From Clytia hemisphaerica (Eukaryota > Cnidaria > Hydrozoa > Leptothecata > Clytiidae), in contig CACVBU010001128.1 in NCBI GenBank assembly GCA_902728285.1, forward strand, positions 461,531 through 525,530: 64,000 nt of DNA, given 5' to 3'. Of this stretch, positions 27,930-39,619 are shown in pieces. The translations under genes and the position numbers were made by a program. Every line of letters begins with the position of its first letter. Position 1 is the stretch's first letter. The notes under the pieces are model-generated. The model worked only from the letters and a program-made list of their open reading frames with translations. It was not told the origin of the DNA and did no database searches.

Positions 27930-30244
27930 TATTGATATTAAAAACAAAACAGAAAGTTGGACTAAAATGAAGGAACCAAAACTTAAAATTGGGATTGAGA
28001 AGTAAATAAAAGCGTTTGGACTTCTTGTGTTTCTTGGGTTTATTCTTTTTACTCTTCTAAAGGAAGATATTTTACGAATTTCATAATTTTACCAAAAAGT
28101 CTCGAGCATAATATGAAATCAACTTTCACCCATTTCATCAAGAAAAAAAGTCTTTTACTACGTACATCTCTAGATATAAAACATCACTTTTTTCTCATTA
28201 ATTTCAATTCAGAATTGATTAAAAAATGTTTTGAATGTTTTGAATAAGTCTGCTCCAAAACTAGAAAAAGAAAATGAGGTTGGAAAAAGTTGGAAACGAG
28301 CTAGCAGTTTGGGACCTTCAAAAATTCTTCTTGTTTGACAAAGCAGAAGAAAGTAACTTCGCAGACTAACACATAGACTAAGTATCTATGAGTTCATTTT
28401 CAAAATTTACGTTTCTTTTCTATTTTGTTGCCCGTCAAAAACATCCACAAAAAAACGAGCTTGATAATTTGAAATTCTAACTAAAACCCACGTGTAAAAA
28501 GATTTTTCTGATTTCAACAATGTGATTCATTTGAAAAGTAAAATTTACTCTTATAATTGTTATTTTACCTGCACATGATTTTCTGGGGGTAAGATGAAAT
28601 TCTATTCTAAATATTCACAACGTGGTTTCTTCGCCACTTTATCAAATTTTCAAAGATGAAAAATCATTAAAAAAATTGCAGAAAAAATCATCCCTTGGAA
28701 AACGCCTATTTTATTTTATAAGGCAATAATCCCTCCCCAAAATTTGACAATCAAATGCATGTAAAAAACGCATTTGTCAGCTTAAAATAAAATAAAAAAC
28801 TCTTGTAAAATGTGCGTGTAAAGTAAATTTAAAAAATTAAAACTAAAGCATCCAAAAGTTAATTTTTACTCTCCAAAATTTAAGTTTCAAAACCAATGCA
28901 CATAAAATGTAAAGCCAAAATCAAAAAAAATAATTAAAACCCATGCAAGTAAAAATGCAAACCCATGTATGTACAAATACAATGTCACACCCGAAAATTA
29001 AAAAATCATGCATATAGAAGTCAAATTATTAACCCCAGTGGTAATAGGGGGAGAAAGTATGAACATATTTGTGTTTTCCCTTAAATTTACGACCCGATGC
29101 ATGCAAAATTTATGATTTTTATAAAATATTTCAAGATTTTCGATGATGCAAAGTACAAACTGAAAATTTAGAAATTTTCAAAATGACAATTTTGATTTAA
29201 CAACGTCTTAATCAAGTTTCTGAAAACCAATCTCTTTTGAAAATAGTTCCATTCATGTATGGAATATGTTGTGAAAATTAAAAAAAAAAAAAGCTTAACC
29301 GAAACTGAAAATATTAAGCTTTTTTAAAGGTGTTTTTCTCCTATATTTTGCAAAAAAATTACAGAATTTGCCGTTTTTGCTGATTCAGCAAAAAATTTAA
29401 GATATAATGTTAATTTTTTGTTTTAAACTATTAACTCAAGCTGATAGGAATTGAATTCCAAGATTTTTTGCTGTTTCTCATATTTAGAATTTTTGGTTTT
29501 ATCAGTGCTGATTCTAGGGCCCCAAAATACTGGTTGACCTTCAAGATGCTATATATTTTTACCCATCTTCTAAAGGGAAAACCGGTTCACCACATGGATA
29601 AAAAACGTGCGGAATGAAACCTGACAGAAGGTTTTCAACCAGATTTATTCAGATAAAGCTATTATAAGAGGTTCATTAATTGTGGATTTTAAAACCTACA
29701 TAAGCAAAAATGAAAGTTGTTGGGAAGGAAAGAGTAAACGCAAGACAGAAGGTTTGGTTGTGTTGATCAGGTATGTTTAAATTCTATCCGAACTAATGTT
29801 AAAAAAGACCAAAGAGGTCCTGACTACTTCTATGTTGCAACTAGAGAGGAATCTATAGAAACCACAGGAAAACCTAATAAACCGCACGCTGCAGGGAGAA
29901 ATCTCTTACAAAAGAAATATAAACCCAAAGGGAATCAAGGGAACCCAGAGTAAAACCAGGTAAGCCTGTAAGTAAAATATCACTTACTTACATAATTTAT
30001 TTATGATATAACACCCCTTTCTTAAATAAATGGCCTCTTAAAGTCTTTTATGTTTGCCGCAAGAAGGGAGAAACATTTAATTTGACCCCCGGTTTTTTCT
30101 CTATTTTTCTAGCTAATTCCCGCATGTTAGTGTATACACAACTTTAATCCGGGGAAATGAAGCGTTTTCATTGGTCTAAAATCACGGATGGTCACGTGAC
30201 CAGAATTTTTATCCAGGGAAATACCGTGGCAGCAATGTTTTGCT
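27930..30244. other. Intergenic AT-rich DNA; one short unexplained open frame
   Basis: No gene is recognised. A 71-codon stop-to-stop frame at 29738-29953 (+) is basic and polar with no start near its 5' end. It could be a relic of a mobile element but shows no diagnostic motif. Confidence 0.4.
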
Positions 30245-30247
30245 TTA

Positions 30248-31213
30248 GGGGAGCCATCCATATTCATTTGACAACGCAAAACGTCAAATTGACGTTATGA
30301 GGGGGTGGGAGGTTTTCTAAAGTTAGGTTTGACGTTATAAGAAATCAAAGGTATACCTTTTTGTGAAAATCGCGGATACTTGTAACCACCCTTTATAAGC
30401 TTTCGAAAACATATTCGTGTATGAAATACATGAAAATTTGCTGCTCGCATAATCACATTGGTTCGCGCTATGATATCATTACATTATATTTTCATTGTTT
30501 GTGCGATCGAGCAAACCACATTGCACAAGTTGGCAAAGAAGGTGGTACGCCTAAAGCACGGCACGGACCTAGTGCCAAGTAGATGTTTTAATTTCTTTTC
30601 AAATAAAGGTCATTAGTTAAAAGAACACATACACGCACGGGTACAACCAAGTAGTTACATCAATATGTCAAAAACATTTTGTTCAACCACCTTCACTTCA
30701 AGATAGGCCACCATAGAATGAACTTCCTTTTATAGGATGAACCATATTCATGTGGCTTTCAGCCTTGCCCTCCATCACAGAGCCTATTTAAGATATTTTA
30801 CTAACTAGCCCAGAGAAAAATTTTAAACCTTTATTATTTGAATGCATGCTTTTTTAATACTCAAATATAAAAAAATTAAAATTTTTTTAACTTGGTCATT
30901 AGTCAAAAAAGTCATTAAAATTAATTAGCCTCTGCGATGCCGATGGAGTGCAAGGCTGAAAGCCACATGAATATGGTTCATCCTATAAAAAGAAGTTCAT
31001 TCTGCCTATCTTGAAGTGAAGGTGGTTGAACAAAATGTTTTTGGTATATTGATGGAACTGCCAAGGACGGACTTTGAAATGAAAAATGGCTACAACTTTT
31101 GGTATACTGTACATCAGTACATCGCTTGACGTTATCTGTGGGGGGTGGGGGGGGTTCAGAGGATAACGTGAATTTGACGTTTTGCGTTGTCAAATGAATA
31201 TGGACGGGTCTCC
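30248..31213. mobile_element. TTA-flanked inverted-repeat element (PIF/Harbinger-like MITE)
   Basis: The ends GGGGAGCCATCCATATTC and, inverted, GGAGACCCGTCCATATTC are each bordered by TTA (30245-30247, 31214-31216). CATTTGACAACGCAAAACGT follows in both arms. An inner inverted pair of about 100 bp (near 30690-30790 and 30955-31045, with TTCATGTGGCTTTCAGCCTT) is also present. TTA duplication fits PIF/Harbinger, an inference. No transposase is encoded. Confidence 0.75.
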
Positions 31214-31846
31214 TTACACTGCTGTTTCCCTCAGGCAAAATCGTCGATTCTGTAGAGGTCACGAAATTGCCGAGTACAGACGTCGAAAAAAAAAATTCAA
31301 AATAGCTGCCGAGCGAGCACTGACAAAAAAAAAATCAGGAGTTTTCAATTGCCTACTACAGCAGAATAAGACAGAGAAATGCAGTAAAATAAAAAGTAAA
31401 CAAACCTTGAACCTTTTGTTTGCGGCTAGTTCGAAACACGGGTCACGGGTCACGGGTTACGGGGTACGGGTCACGGGTCACGGGGCACGGGGCATACAAT
31501 TTACAGACCGGAAAAGATATAACGATATCATGACGTATAATTCATAACACGTGTACTACATAACACATATAATAGTACTAATACTACTAGTATAGTATGT
31601 CTGAAACAATTATATACGAATAGTATTATCATGAAAATTTTTAAATAATATGTCACCCACAAATTTTGATAAAATGCGTTGTTACTAAAAGTGGTAACAC
31701 AGGGTAACACATGGTAACAGGGGGTAACACTAGGGTAACAGGGGGTAACACATGGGTAACACATGGGTAACAGGGGTAACACTAGGGTAACAGGGTAACA
31801 GTTTGAAAATGGTGGCTCTGAGGGGTCGGAAATTTGAAAATTGACT

Positions 31847-32725
31847 TAACCAATGTTGTTGGTGAATACAATGATGGTGTTACTGGTGAATGCAATGATG
31901 GTGTTACTGGTGAATGCAATGATGGAATCAATGGTGCTGGTGAATTCAATGTTGGAATCAATGGTGCAGGTGACTGAAATGATGGAATCGATGTTGCTGG
32001 TGAATGCAATGATGGTGTTACTGGTGAATGCAATGATGGAATCAATGGTGCTGGTGAATTCAATGTTGGAATCAATGGTGCAGGTGACTGAAATGATGGA
32101 ATCGATGTTGCTGGTGAATGCAATGATGGTGTTACTGGTGAATGCAATGATGGTGTTACTGGTGAATGCAATGATGGAATCAATGGTGCTGGTGAATTCA
32201 ATGTTGGAAATCAATGGTGCAGGTGACTGAAATGATGGAATCGATGTTGCTGGTGAATGCAATGATGGTGTTACTGGTGAATGCAATGATGGTGTTACTG
32301 GTGAATGCAATGATGGAATCAATGGTGCTGGTGAATTCAATGTTGGAATCAATGGTGCAGGTGACTGAAATGATGGAATCGATGTTGCTGGTGAATGCAA
32401 TGATGGTGTTACTGGTGAATGAATGATGCAATGATGGAATCAATGGTGCTGGTGAATGTAATGCTGGAATCAATGGTGCTGGTGAATTCAATGTTGGAAT
32501 CAATGGTGCAGGTGACAGAAATGATGGAATCGATGTTGCTGGTGAATGCAATGATGGTGTTACTGGTGAATGCAATGATGGAATCAATGGTGCTGGTGAA
32601 TGTAATGGTTGAATCAATAGTGCAGCTGACTGAAATGATGGAATCGATGTTACTGGTGAATGCAATGATGGTGTTACTGGTGAATGCAATGATGGAATTA
32701 ATGGTGCTAGTTAATACAATGGCCC
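31847..32725 (+). repeat. 24/30-bp higher-order minisatellite, left array
   Basis: Alternating units of 24 bp (CAATGATGGTGTTACTGGTG AATG) and 30 bp (containing AATCAATGGTGCTGGTGAAT) form a higher-order pattern. Both lengths are multiples of three, so several frames stay open on both strands; these are not genes. Sequence is inverted relative to 33152-33937. Confidence 0.93.
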
Positions 32726-33151
32726 TGAGGACTGAGGGGTAAAAATATAAAAGCCACGTGTTTTAAAGCTATTGAAAGTTAAATAGGGTTTCACTTTCTA
32801 TCCGTTTATATCATCAATATCAAACTAATAAAATAAGTCATATTGTCAATATAAGGAAAATAGAATAATGAGAACATTGTACCTCTAAAACTGGCCTTCC
32901 CAGTGTTCGCGGGGTGTTTGCTTAATGACAATTTTAATCTAGTTTTACTAAAGACATCTCATTCGGTACAATAAGAATATTTGGCTTAATAAAGCTTAAA
33001 GATACCACACTTATATACAAAAGTATATCAATATTTTTTGTAAAAAAGCGTCTCTTTGTCAAATTACATCAGGACTTGATTTGGATGTTCTCTACGGTTG
33101 AGAGAGCAAATAAACTTTTATGTCTTTTTTTCCTTTTTTTTGGTTTTTGTA

Positions 33152-33937
33152 ACACCATCATTGCATTCACCAGTAACATCGATTCCATCATTTCAGTCAC
33201 CTGCACCATTGATTCCACCATTGCATTCACCAGCACCATTGATTCCATCATTGCATTCACCAGTAACACCATCATTGCATTCACCAGCAACATCGATTCC
33301 ATCATTTCAGTCACCTGCACCATTGATTCCAGCATTACATTCACCAGCACCATTAATTCCTTCATTGCATTCACCAGTAACACCATCATTGCATTCACCA
33401 GTAACATCGATTCCATCATTTCAGTCACCTGCACCATTGATTCCACCATTGCATTCACCAGCACCATTGATTCCATCATTGCATTCACCAGTAACACCAT
33501 CATCGCATTCACCAGCAACATAGATTCCATCATTTCAGTCACCTGCACCATTGATTCCAACATTGAATTCACCAGCACCATTGATTCCATCATTGCATTC
33601 ACCAGTAACACCATCATTGCATTCACCAGCAACATCGATTCCATCATTTCAGTCACCTGCACCATTGATTCCAGCATTACATTCACCAGCACCATTGATT
33701 CCATCATTGCATTCACCAGTAACACCATCATTGCATTCACCAGCAACATCGATTCCATCATTTCAGTCACCTGCACCATTGATTCCAACATTGAATTCAC
33801 CAGCACCATTGATTCCAGCATTACATTCACCAGCACCATTAATTCCATCATTGCGTTCACCAGTAACACCATCATTGCATTCACCAGTAACATCGATTCC
33901 ATCATTTCAGTCACCTGCACCATTGATTCCACCATTC
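33152..33937 (-). repeat. 24/30-bp higher-order minisatellite, right array (inverted)
   Basis: Reverse complement of the 31847-32725 units (CATCATTGCATTCACCAGTA and GATTCCATCATT forms). The array continues beyond an inserted element at 34423-34595. The long open frames across it, up to 310 codons, are products of the three-fold period. Confidence 0.93.
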
Positions 33938-34422
33938 AAGAGCAGCCGCCGGCAGATTTTTTTGAAATATCTGTTCTTTTTTTCCAGGAAAGTAAATTTT
34001 ATGGATAAATCTAGGAGAGACTTTCCTCAAAACACCCAGGTAAAATCCAGGGGTCGCCTTAAAGACATCTGTTCTTAAAATCCAGGAGCACATTTTAAGG
34101 AAATACACATACAATTTTCCAGCGAAAATTGTGAAAAACACAACCAGATGCCAGATTTTTTTTCCAGGAAGCTTCATAATTTTTTTAAAAGGTCTCATTT
34201 TCTAGGTGCATTTTAACTTTCTTAGAGAATAGCTGTTATATTTTTCCAGGAGCATAATATTTCTAGAGAACAGATATACATTTTCCCAGGAGTCCCATTT
34301 TTTCCTAGAACATATGATATAATCCAGGAGAGCCCAGGATACAGAACAGATGGTTTTTTCCAGGAGAAAGGGACCTCAAGAACAGATATTTCATACTTCC
34401 TAGCCGGTGGCTGCTCTTGACC
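33938..34422. mobile_element. Foldback inserted in the right minisatellite array
   Basis: CAAGAGCAGCCGCCGGC at the left is mirrored by GCCGGTGGCTGCTCTTG at the right; AAATATCTGTTCT is shared just inside. ACCATT abuts both ends (33932-33937 and 34423-34428), a 6-bp possible duplication, though the host array supplies similar words. The interior has many TCCAGGA motifs spaced 30-50 bases. Confidence 0.75.
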
Positions 34423-35671
34423 ATTGCATTCACCAGCACCATTGATTCCATCATTGCATTCACCAGTAACACCATCATTGCATTCACCAGTAACACCATC
34501 ATTGCATTCACCAGCAACATCGATTCCATCATTGCCTTGACCAGCATCATTCATTCTATCATTGTATTCACCAACAACATTGGTTAAGTCAATTTTCAAA
34601 TTTCCGACCCCTCAGAGCCACCATTTTCAAACTGTTACCCTGTTACCCTAGTGTTACCCCTGTTACCCATTGTTTACCCATGTGTTACCCCCTGTTACCC
34701 TAGTGTTACCCCCTGTTACCATGTGTTACCCTGTGTTACCACTTTTAGTAACAACAAATGATATTGAATGACAAAATCAACATGAAAGGGGTTGCGGAAC
34801 GAGCGTTCCGTTTTCGCAAAGCGAAGTTTTGTGACTCAGGAAATTCAGCGCTCGCTGCGCTCGCTGCTAAAAGCGATAAAAAAACATACTTTTGATTGCC
34901 TGGCTAAGGTTATTGACAAATCTTCCAAAAATGTAAAAATACTTTCGATTTACATAAGAAAAGGAATGAGAAAATTGCCAAAGATTACCTAACGGATTCG
35001 ATCCACACCAAAAACGTGTAGTTTGTAAAACGCAAGAATTCCTTCACAACTCGAAGACGCAGAAAGTAAAAATTCTAATACACTAATTTTTTTTATAAGC
35101 ATACGATAAATGATCCGGCTCAGGGTCGGATACAGGAGGTAGGCTATCTTATTCATGGAGAGTAATTAGTTTCCATATAAGGTAATACGATAATAAAGTG
35201 CACTCTCCTCCATTGGTTATAGCCTCCCTCTGTACCCGAGCATGCGGCTGAAGCTTACTATGCCTAAAGCTCAATTTTGAGCCTCGAGTTATGCTTAACG
35301 CTATGCTAGGTAAGAAATTTATGAAAATTATGGTTCTAAAAATTTCTTTGGCTCAGCCTCAATGTATGCTTAGTATATGCTTAATTTTTCTGGAAATTTG
35401 AGCTTCATTATGCTTATAAACGTTATGCTTATAAAAAAATGAGTGTACTAAGGTATCGAGCACTTCACTTAAAAGCGGGATTTTTATCTCGTACCGTGGG
35501 TGATGTTTAGTATAGGTTAATAGAAATAGGGTAGCTTTTCTTCAAATCAATTTTGCAAAAAGAAGTCCTCAAATTCGACAACGTAACAAATTGAACCATT
35601 TAAAAAATACCCAATATGAAGTATAAGCCTAATTCTATCCCTCCGGGCTTATACTTCATTAGTTATACCCC

Positions 35672-36090
35672 TTATGTTAAGCTTGACAGAGTTTTAAACG
35701 CAATATATTTTATTCCATTTAATATACACGACTTTTCGAGTTCTTTTTCTGCCAATTGTGCCTTACGTTTCCAAGTTATCTGCACTTTAAGCCGTTTTAT
35801 TCTTTTTGTTCTTTCAGATGAAGATTCATTCTTACAGGGCTGAACATAATCAATTTTCGACGCAAGGCATAATCTTTTTATTTCAAGTTCATTGGCTTTA
35901 ATTTTTTCAAGTTCATTGGCTTTAATTTTCTGATTATTTGACAACTGTAATTGCTATTTCGTGTTGTTGTTAGCTTTTTTGCGGTCAGCAGAACTGGCCT
36001 CAGCAAGTCGTTTTCTTTTTAATTTTTGAGACTCGTTCGCAATATTGCAAGTTCTTTTTTTTTTTTATCCCCGAGACTCAATTGTAAAAT
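35672..36090 (-). pseudogene. Charged coiled-coil-like open frame, broken
   Basis: A Lys/Glu/Arg-rich frame of 90 codons (35944-35672) contains a direct duplication of KIKANELE. Immediately upstream another charged stretch (with SQKLKRKRLAEASSADRKKA) continues in the same frame but is cut by a TAG. It follows the OTU-type frame on the same strand after a stop and a poly-T tract. It may be part of the same mobile-element polyprotein; no family is recognised. Confidence 0.4.
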
Positions 36091-37964
36091 CAATATCTGT
36101 TGCATTATCTGAATTAGCAAAAAGACCTTGACGACATGGCAAAAGTGATTGAAAGTGATTGTTATTGACACTTGGTAATAAAAAGTAAGAAGACAAATTC
36201 ATATTAGCATCAAACGGCAACTGCCTATCCCAAAAACAACTTATTCTGTTGAATGGACTATTAGCGTCACAACTTGGTGAGTTTACACAAATATATATCT
36301 GTAACAAAACTGCAGTTGCTTTAATGAATACCTCTGTTGCATAAATTGTATCACGCGGTTAGTGTAAAACGCAGGTCACAGGTCACAGGTCGCAGGTCAC
36401 AGGTCACAGGTCGCAGTTCACAGGTCGCAGATCACAGGTCAACAAAGTGCAGACCGGAAAAAAAAAGATCATAAAATATACATAACATAACATCAATACA
36501 TAGCGCATTAAATTACAAAAAAGTAATACATGCTATTTAGATATTATAAAATGACAATTGAATAGAATAACAACCTATTTTGACATAGTGACACTTACTT
36601 ACAAAAATAATGACAAAATCATAAAATATGATGCCTAGCAAGACAAAAGCACGAAAAATATTTATTATACAAAATGTGATGTGGATGGTGTGAATGGATA
36701 TAAAATGGCACCAAACAGAAGCTTGCAAGGACCCTAAGAGAGCGGTTTTAGAAGGATGGAACTAATTAATTCAGTTATTATTTTTAATGTCTTAATGACA
36801 ATTTTTGACAAAAATATTAACAGAATCATAAAATATGATGCAAGAACAGACAAAAAAACGAAAAATATTTATAATACAGAATGTGATGTAGATAGTGTGA
36901 ATGGATATAAAACGGCACCAATCAGAAGCTTGTGAGGTCCCTAAGAGAGTGATTTTAGAAGGATGAAACTAATTAATTATTCAATTGTCATTTTAATGAC
37001 TTAATGACAATTTTTGACAAAAATATTGACAGAATTACAAAATATCATGTCTTACAAGAGAAAAACACCAAAAATATTCAGCATGCCGAATGTGATGATA
37101 ACAATATGGCTGGATATAGAATTACACCAATCAGAAGCTCGTGAGTTCTCTGAGAAGGTAGTTTTAGAGCGATTTGTTTTATTATATGTAACCATCATAT
37201 AACATTACAAACATTACAATATGTAATATACCTGTTATACGTATAATATGGTTTCAATTATTTTCTGGTCTGCGTTATACACGGCGCAAACCGCGGAAGA
37301 TCGATAAAAGCACATGGTTAAATTTTGATGTTTGAAATGGTTTTATATGGATGAAATTGCTTGAGAATTATGTTTTTGATAATTCTTTGTGTTTTCCAAA
37401 CATTTTCATCTGCAATGACATTGATTAGAGTTAACCTGTCATCACTGACCTGTGACCTGTGACCTGCGACCTGTGACCTGTGACCTGCGTTTTACACTAA
37501 CCGTTGTATCACGTGCCTGCTGATTTAACAGTTCATTCCAAGTGAAACCTTGTGCACCAGGAACATCTATTACCCCCCCCCCCTTCAAATAGCATTTTGT
37601 AATGATTTAAATAATATGGAGGCTGATCAAGTTCACTTTGAGTCCTTACAAATTCAACTACAGACTGCCTTAGAATATGATGGTTTGGATAACGCAACCT
37701 TAGTTCAACAGAAACCTCTCCTAAATCAATGCGATTGCAAATTTGTTCAATGATAGCATGGTAAAAACAGTTACCATCCCCGGGAGTTTCGTTCAGACAA
37801 TAAACATTCAAACCAAAGCTACGAGCAGTTGCCAAGATTCGTGGCACAGTGCTATGATTTGACCACGATGTAGGTACAGCTGGGTTAGTTTTAATCCCTT
37901 GATGGGAGACTTCGGTGCCCTTGATAAACCCCTGAATCTTTTTTATATCGATTGGGATAAACAT
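36088..37964 (-). pseudogene. OTU-family cysteine protease frame, interrupted by a foldback
   Basis: OTU proteases cleave ubiquitin-type isopeptide bonds and are often carried by eukaryotic mobile elements and viruses. The first part (37964-37504) has the catalytic PGDGNCFYHAI motif (Asp and Cys) and NHHILRQSVVEFV. The second part (36355-36088) continues in matching phase right after the 10-bp target duplication of the inserted foldback. It contains NNNHFQSLLP, fitting the catalytic-His motif of OTU enzymes. A second lesion is a run of ten Gs near 37571-37580 (minus), where the frame must shift to reach the downstream part. So the ORF shown uninterrupted ends wrongly in this tract. Context suggests a mobile-element protein rather than a host gene. 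Confidence 0.75.
36356..37503. mobile_element. 1.15-kb foldback with 10-bp target duplication inside the OTU frame
   Basis: CGGTTAGTGTAAAACGCAGG at the left is mirrored exactly at the right. TTGTATCACG repeats at 36346-36355 and 37504-37513. Subterminal arrays of CAGGTCACAGGTCG-type units are opposed (36368-36440, 37447-37492). The interior has three tandem units of about 208 bp (phase marks at about 36624, 36831, 37040), plus a single-copy segment ending the right side that resembles 39350-39520 of the outer element. Confidence 0.92.
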
Positions 37965-38119
37965 GCCTTAAACTTTTTGGGAAAAACTCCCAAAAAAATT
38001 ACAAAAGATAATAATAGTAAAATTATACTTATCAAAATACTTTCCTGTGTTTCTTTTCCAATGATTTCTTTGATTGTTTATATTCTTCCTATTCCAGAAG
38101 CGAACAGTAACACTTAGTA

Positions 38120-38410
38120 CTTGTTATTTCCTTCTCTTGTCGATAAGAAAATAACTACTACTACTACGATTTGGTTGATAGGTCGTGGCTTCTTCGTAAA
38201 GACGAAAGACAGATCTCGACTTATTTCGTACTTTCCAGTCTCTTGTTCGTAGTTTTTCTGACTTTCTGGTTCTTTGTGAGTTATTTTCTATGTTTTCTAA
38301 CTTACTGAATGACTTAACGACAAATCGCCGCCGGTGGGATTCGAACCCACTAAATGCAAAGTTCCAATGTATTGAAACCCAATTCCTTAACCACTGCGCC
38401 ACGTATTCAT
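38120..38410 (-). mobile_element. tRNA-related SINE
   Basis: On the minus strand it starts near GTGGCGCAGTGGTTAAGG (A-box) and has GTGGGTTCGAATCCCACC (B-box and T-arm). The spacing is that of a class II tRNA with a variable arm. The acceptor ends do not pair, so it is not a functional tRNA. A 200-bp body and an AGT-repeat tail follow. A fragment similar to the body (GTCTTTCGTCGTTACGAAGA) lies at about 38656. Confidence 0.72.
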
Positions 38411-39619
38411 GCCGAGAGAGCGCTTCTGACGGCTATTTATATTGTACAAACTGCAGACCAGACTGTATTAAGAGAAAATCACAAAAAAGTGCTTGTTTCG
38501 AGCTCCAACCCTAACCCTAACTGATAATAACCCAATTCCTAGCCAATCTGATACGTAACCACACCCAAACCACACCCATACCCAACCCTACCAGGTCGCC
38601 TGCAGGTCCTGACACTATTCCCGCATGCCGGATCAGAAAAATAGATACATGTCTTTCGTCGTTACGAAGAAGCCTTCACCTGGTTGATACTTTCAGCTTT
38701 TGGCTATCGTTTAGTAGCAAAAGAGATCTTTTTGGCTTTCGTTTAGCAAAGGAGATATTTCACGTGGTAACCTGATTGACTTTTTGATTTTTCAAGCATA
38801 TACAACAAAATTCCCACATCTCGCATGCGCAGATCTAGAGAAAGGATGCTCCACTCGCTTCGCGCGCTCAACGCTCGTTCCGCAAATATTGTCAAAATCA
38901 TGAAATATAAGGCCTCTGAACCAATTTACAGCAAAATGTTTTTTCATACTCAATAGGATGCTAATCATGTGACTGGATATAGATTGACATGTTTTAAAAC
39001 GATTAAATGCTGCAAGATAGTGGTTTTAGAGATATGAGTATAATTACGTCATTTTTATTAAAAATTCATAATGGTAAGTGGAAAATATTGACACATTTAT
39101 AAAATACTATCATTTCTACGTTATTATCCATTAAAATTATATTCATACTCAAGGTGATGGAGGGGATATAATGAGATATGATTTAACATAGCCGTACTAT
39201 CATTTTCTTGAAAGCTCGCTTTTCAGGCGATGGGAGTTGTAATATGTATATTACTTACGTATAACATATAACATGCATATAACACTAAAAGTGTATTATT
39301 GATAATATAAGCTTATTATATGTATGTAATATGTTGCGGTGTTTTCTGGTCTGCATTATACACGATGCAAACTTCGAAAGCACGTGGAAAGCACGTGGTT
39401 AGGTTTTAGCCTTTTAAATAGTCATACGTGGATAAAATACCTCAAAATTGACTTTTTCGATAATTTTTAGTGTTTTTAAAACATTTTCTGTTTGAATTAC
39501 TTTGATCTGAGCTGCCCCGTCACCCCGCGACCCGTGACCCGTGCCCCGTAACCAGTGACCCGGACCCGTGACCCGTGACCCGTGACCCGTGTTTCGAACT
39601 AGCCGTTTTGTTTGTCAAA

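Larger units (their letters stand above)
31681..34755. mobile_element. Nested foldback with TAACAC ends and minisatellite arms
   Basis: TTACTAAAAGTGGTAACAC at the left is mirrored by the inverse ending near 34752. Both ends carry tandem GGTAACAC-type units (31690-31800, inverted 34636-34740). The inverted sequences TCAGAGCCACCATTTTCAAA and its complement follow in each arm. Then come opposed minisatellite arrays. A weak AAATG is seen on both flanks, but no convincing target duplication. Confidence 0.75.
34792..38885. mobile_element. Possible 4.1-kb element bounded by TTGCGGAACGAGCGTT
   Basis: TTGCGGAACGAGCGTT at 34792 is mirrored by AACGCTCGTTCCGCAA ending at 38885. The interval contains the OTU-protease frame, a coiled-coil-like frame, a SINE and a smaller foldback. 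A perfect 14-bp hairpin (GAAGTATAAGCC with its inverse) lies at 35616-35661. Only about 16-20 bp of the ends match, so the boundary is tentative. Confidence 0.4.
31423..39605. mobile_element. 8.2-kb foldback with exact 9-bp target duplication, containing further elements
   Basis: The left end CGGCTAGTTCGAAACACGGG is mirrored exactly at the right end. TTTTGTTTG repeats at 31414-31422 and 39606-39614. Just inside both ends are opposed tandem arrays of about 7-8 bp units (CGGGTCA, 31437-31494 and inverted 39520-39595). Further in, tandem AT-rich units of about 190 bp remain on the right (38888-39130), related to those of the smaller foldback at 36356. Long inverted termini with tandem subterminal repeats and a 9-10 bp duplication suggest a Mutator-like foldback. 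That classification is inferred. Confidence 0.85.

Noticed and set aside
31846-32742. Several long open frames on both strands (for example 184, 163, 139 and 125 codons)
   Set aside because: They translate the 24/30-bp minisatellite; unit lengths divisible by three keep every frame without a stop open. No start context, splice sites or non-repeat domain supports a gene.
33069-34008. 288- and 310-codon open frames
   Set aside because: Same artefact in the inverted array; both strands are open over the same interval.
35616-35661. Helitron 3' terminus (hairpin near the OTU frame)
   Set aside because: The hairpin is perfect but no CTRR end follows it at the usual distance on the coding strand.
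38124-38402. 92-codon frame starting with a tRNA-like translation
   Set aside because: It is a read-through of the SINE tRNA head and body on the minus strand.
38330-38408. Functional tRNA gene
   Set aside because: A- and B-boxes are present, but the acceptor stem ends do not pair and the anticodon arm is irregular, so a SINE head is the better reading.
38508-38521. Telomere-like CCCTAACCCTAA
   Set aside because: Only two units; too short to indicate a telomeric or interstitial telomere array.
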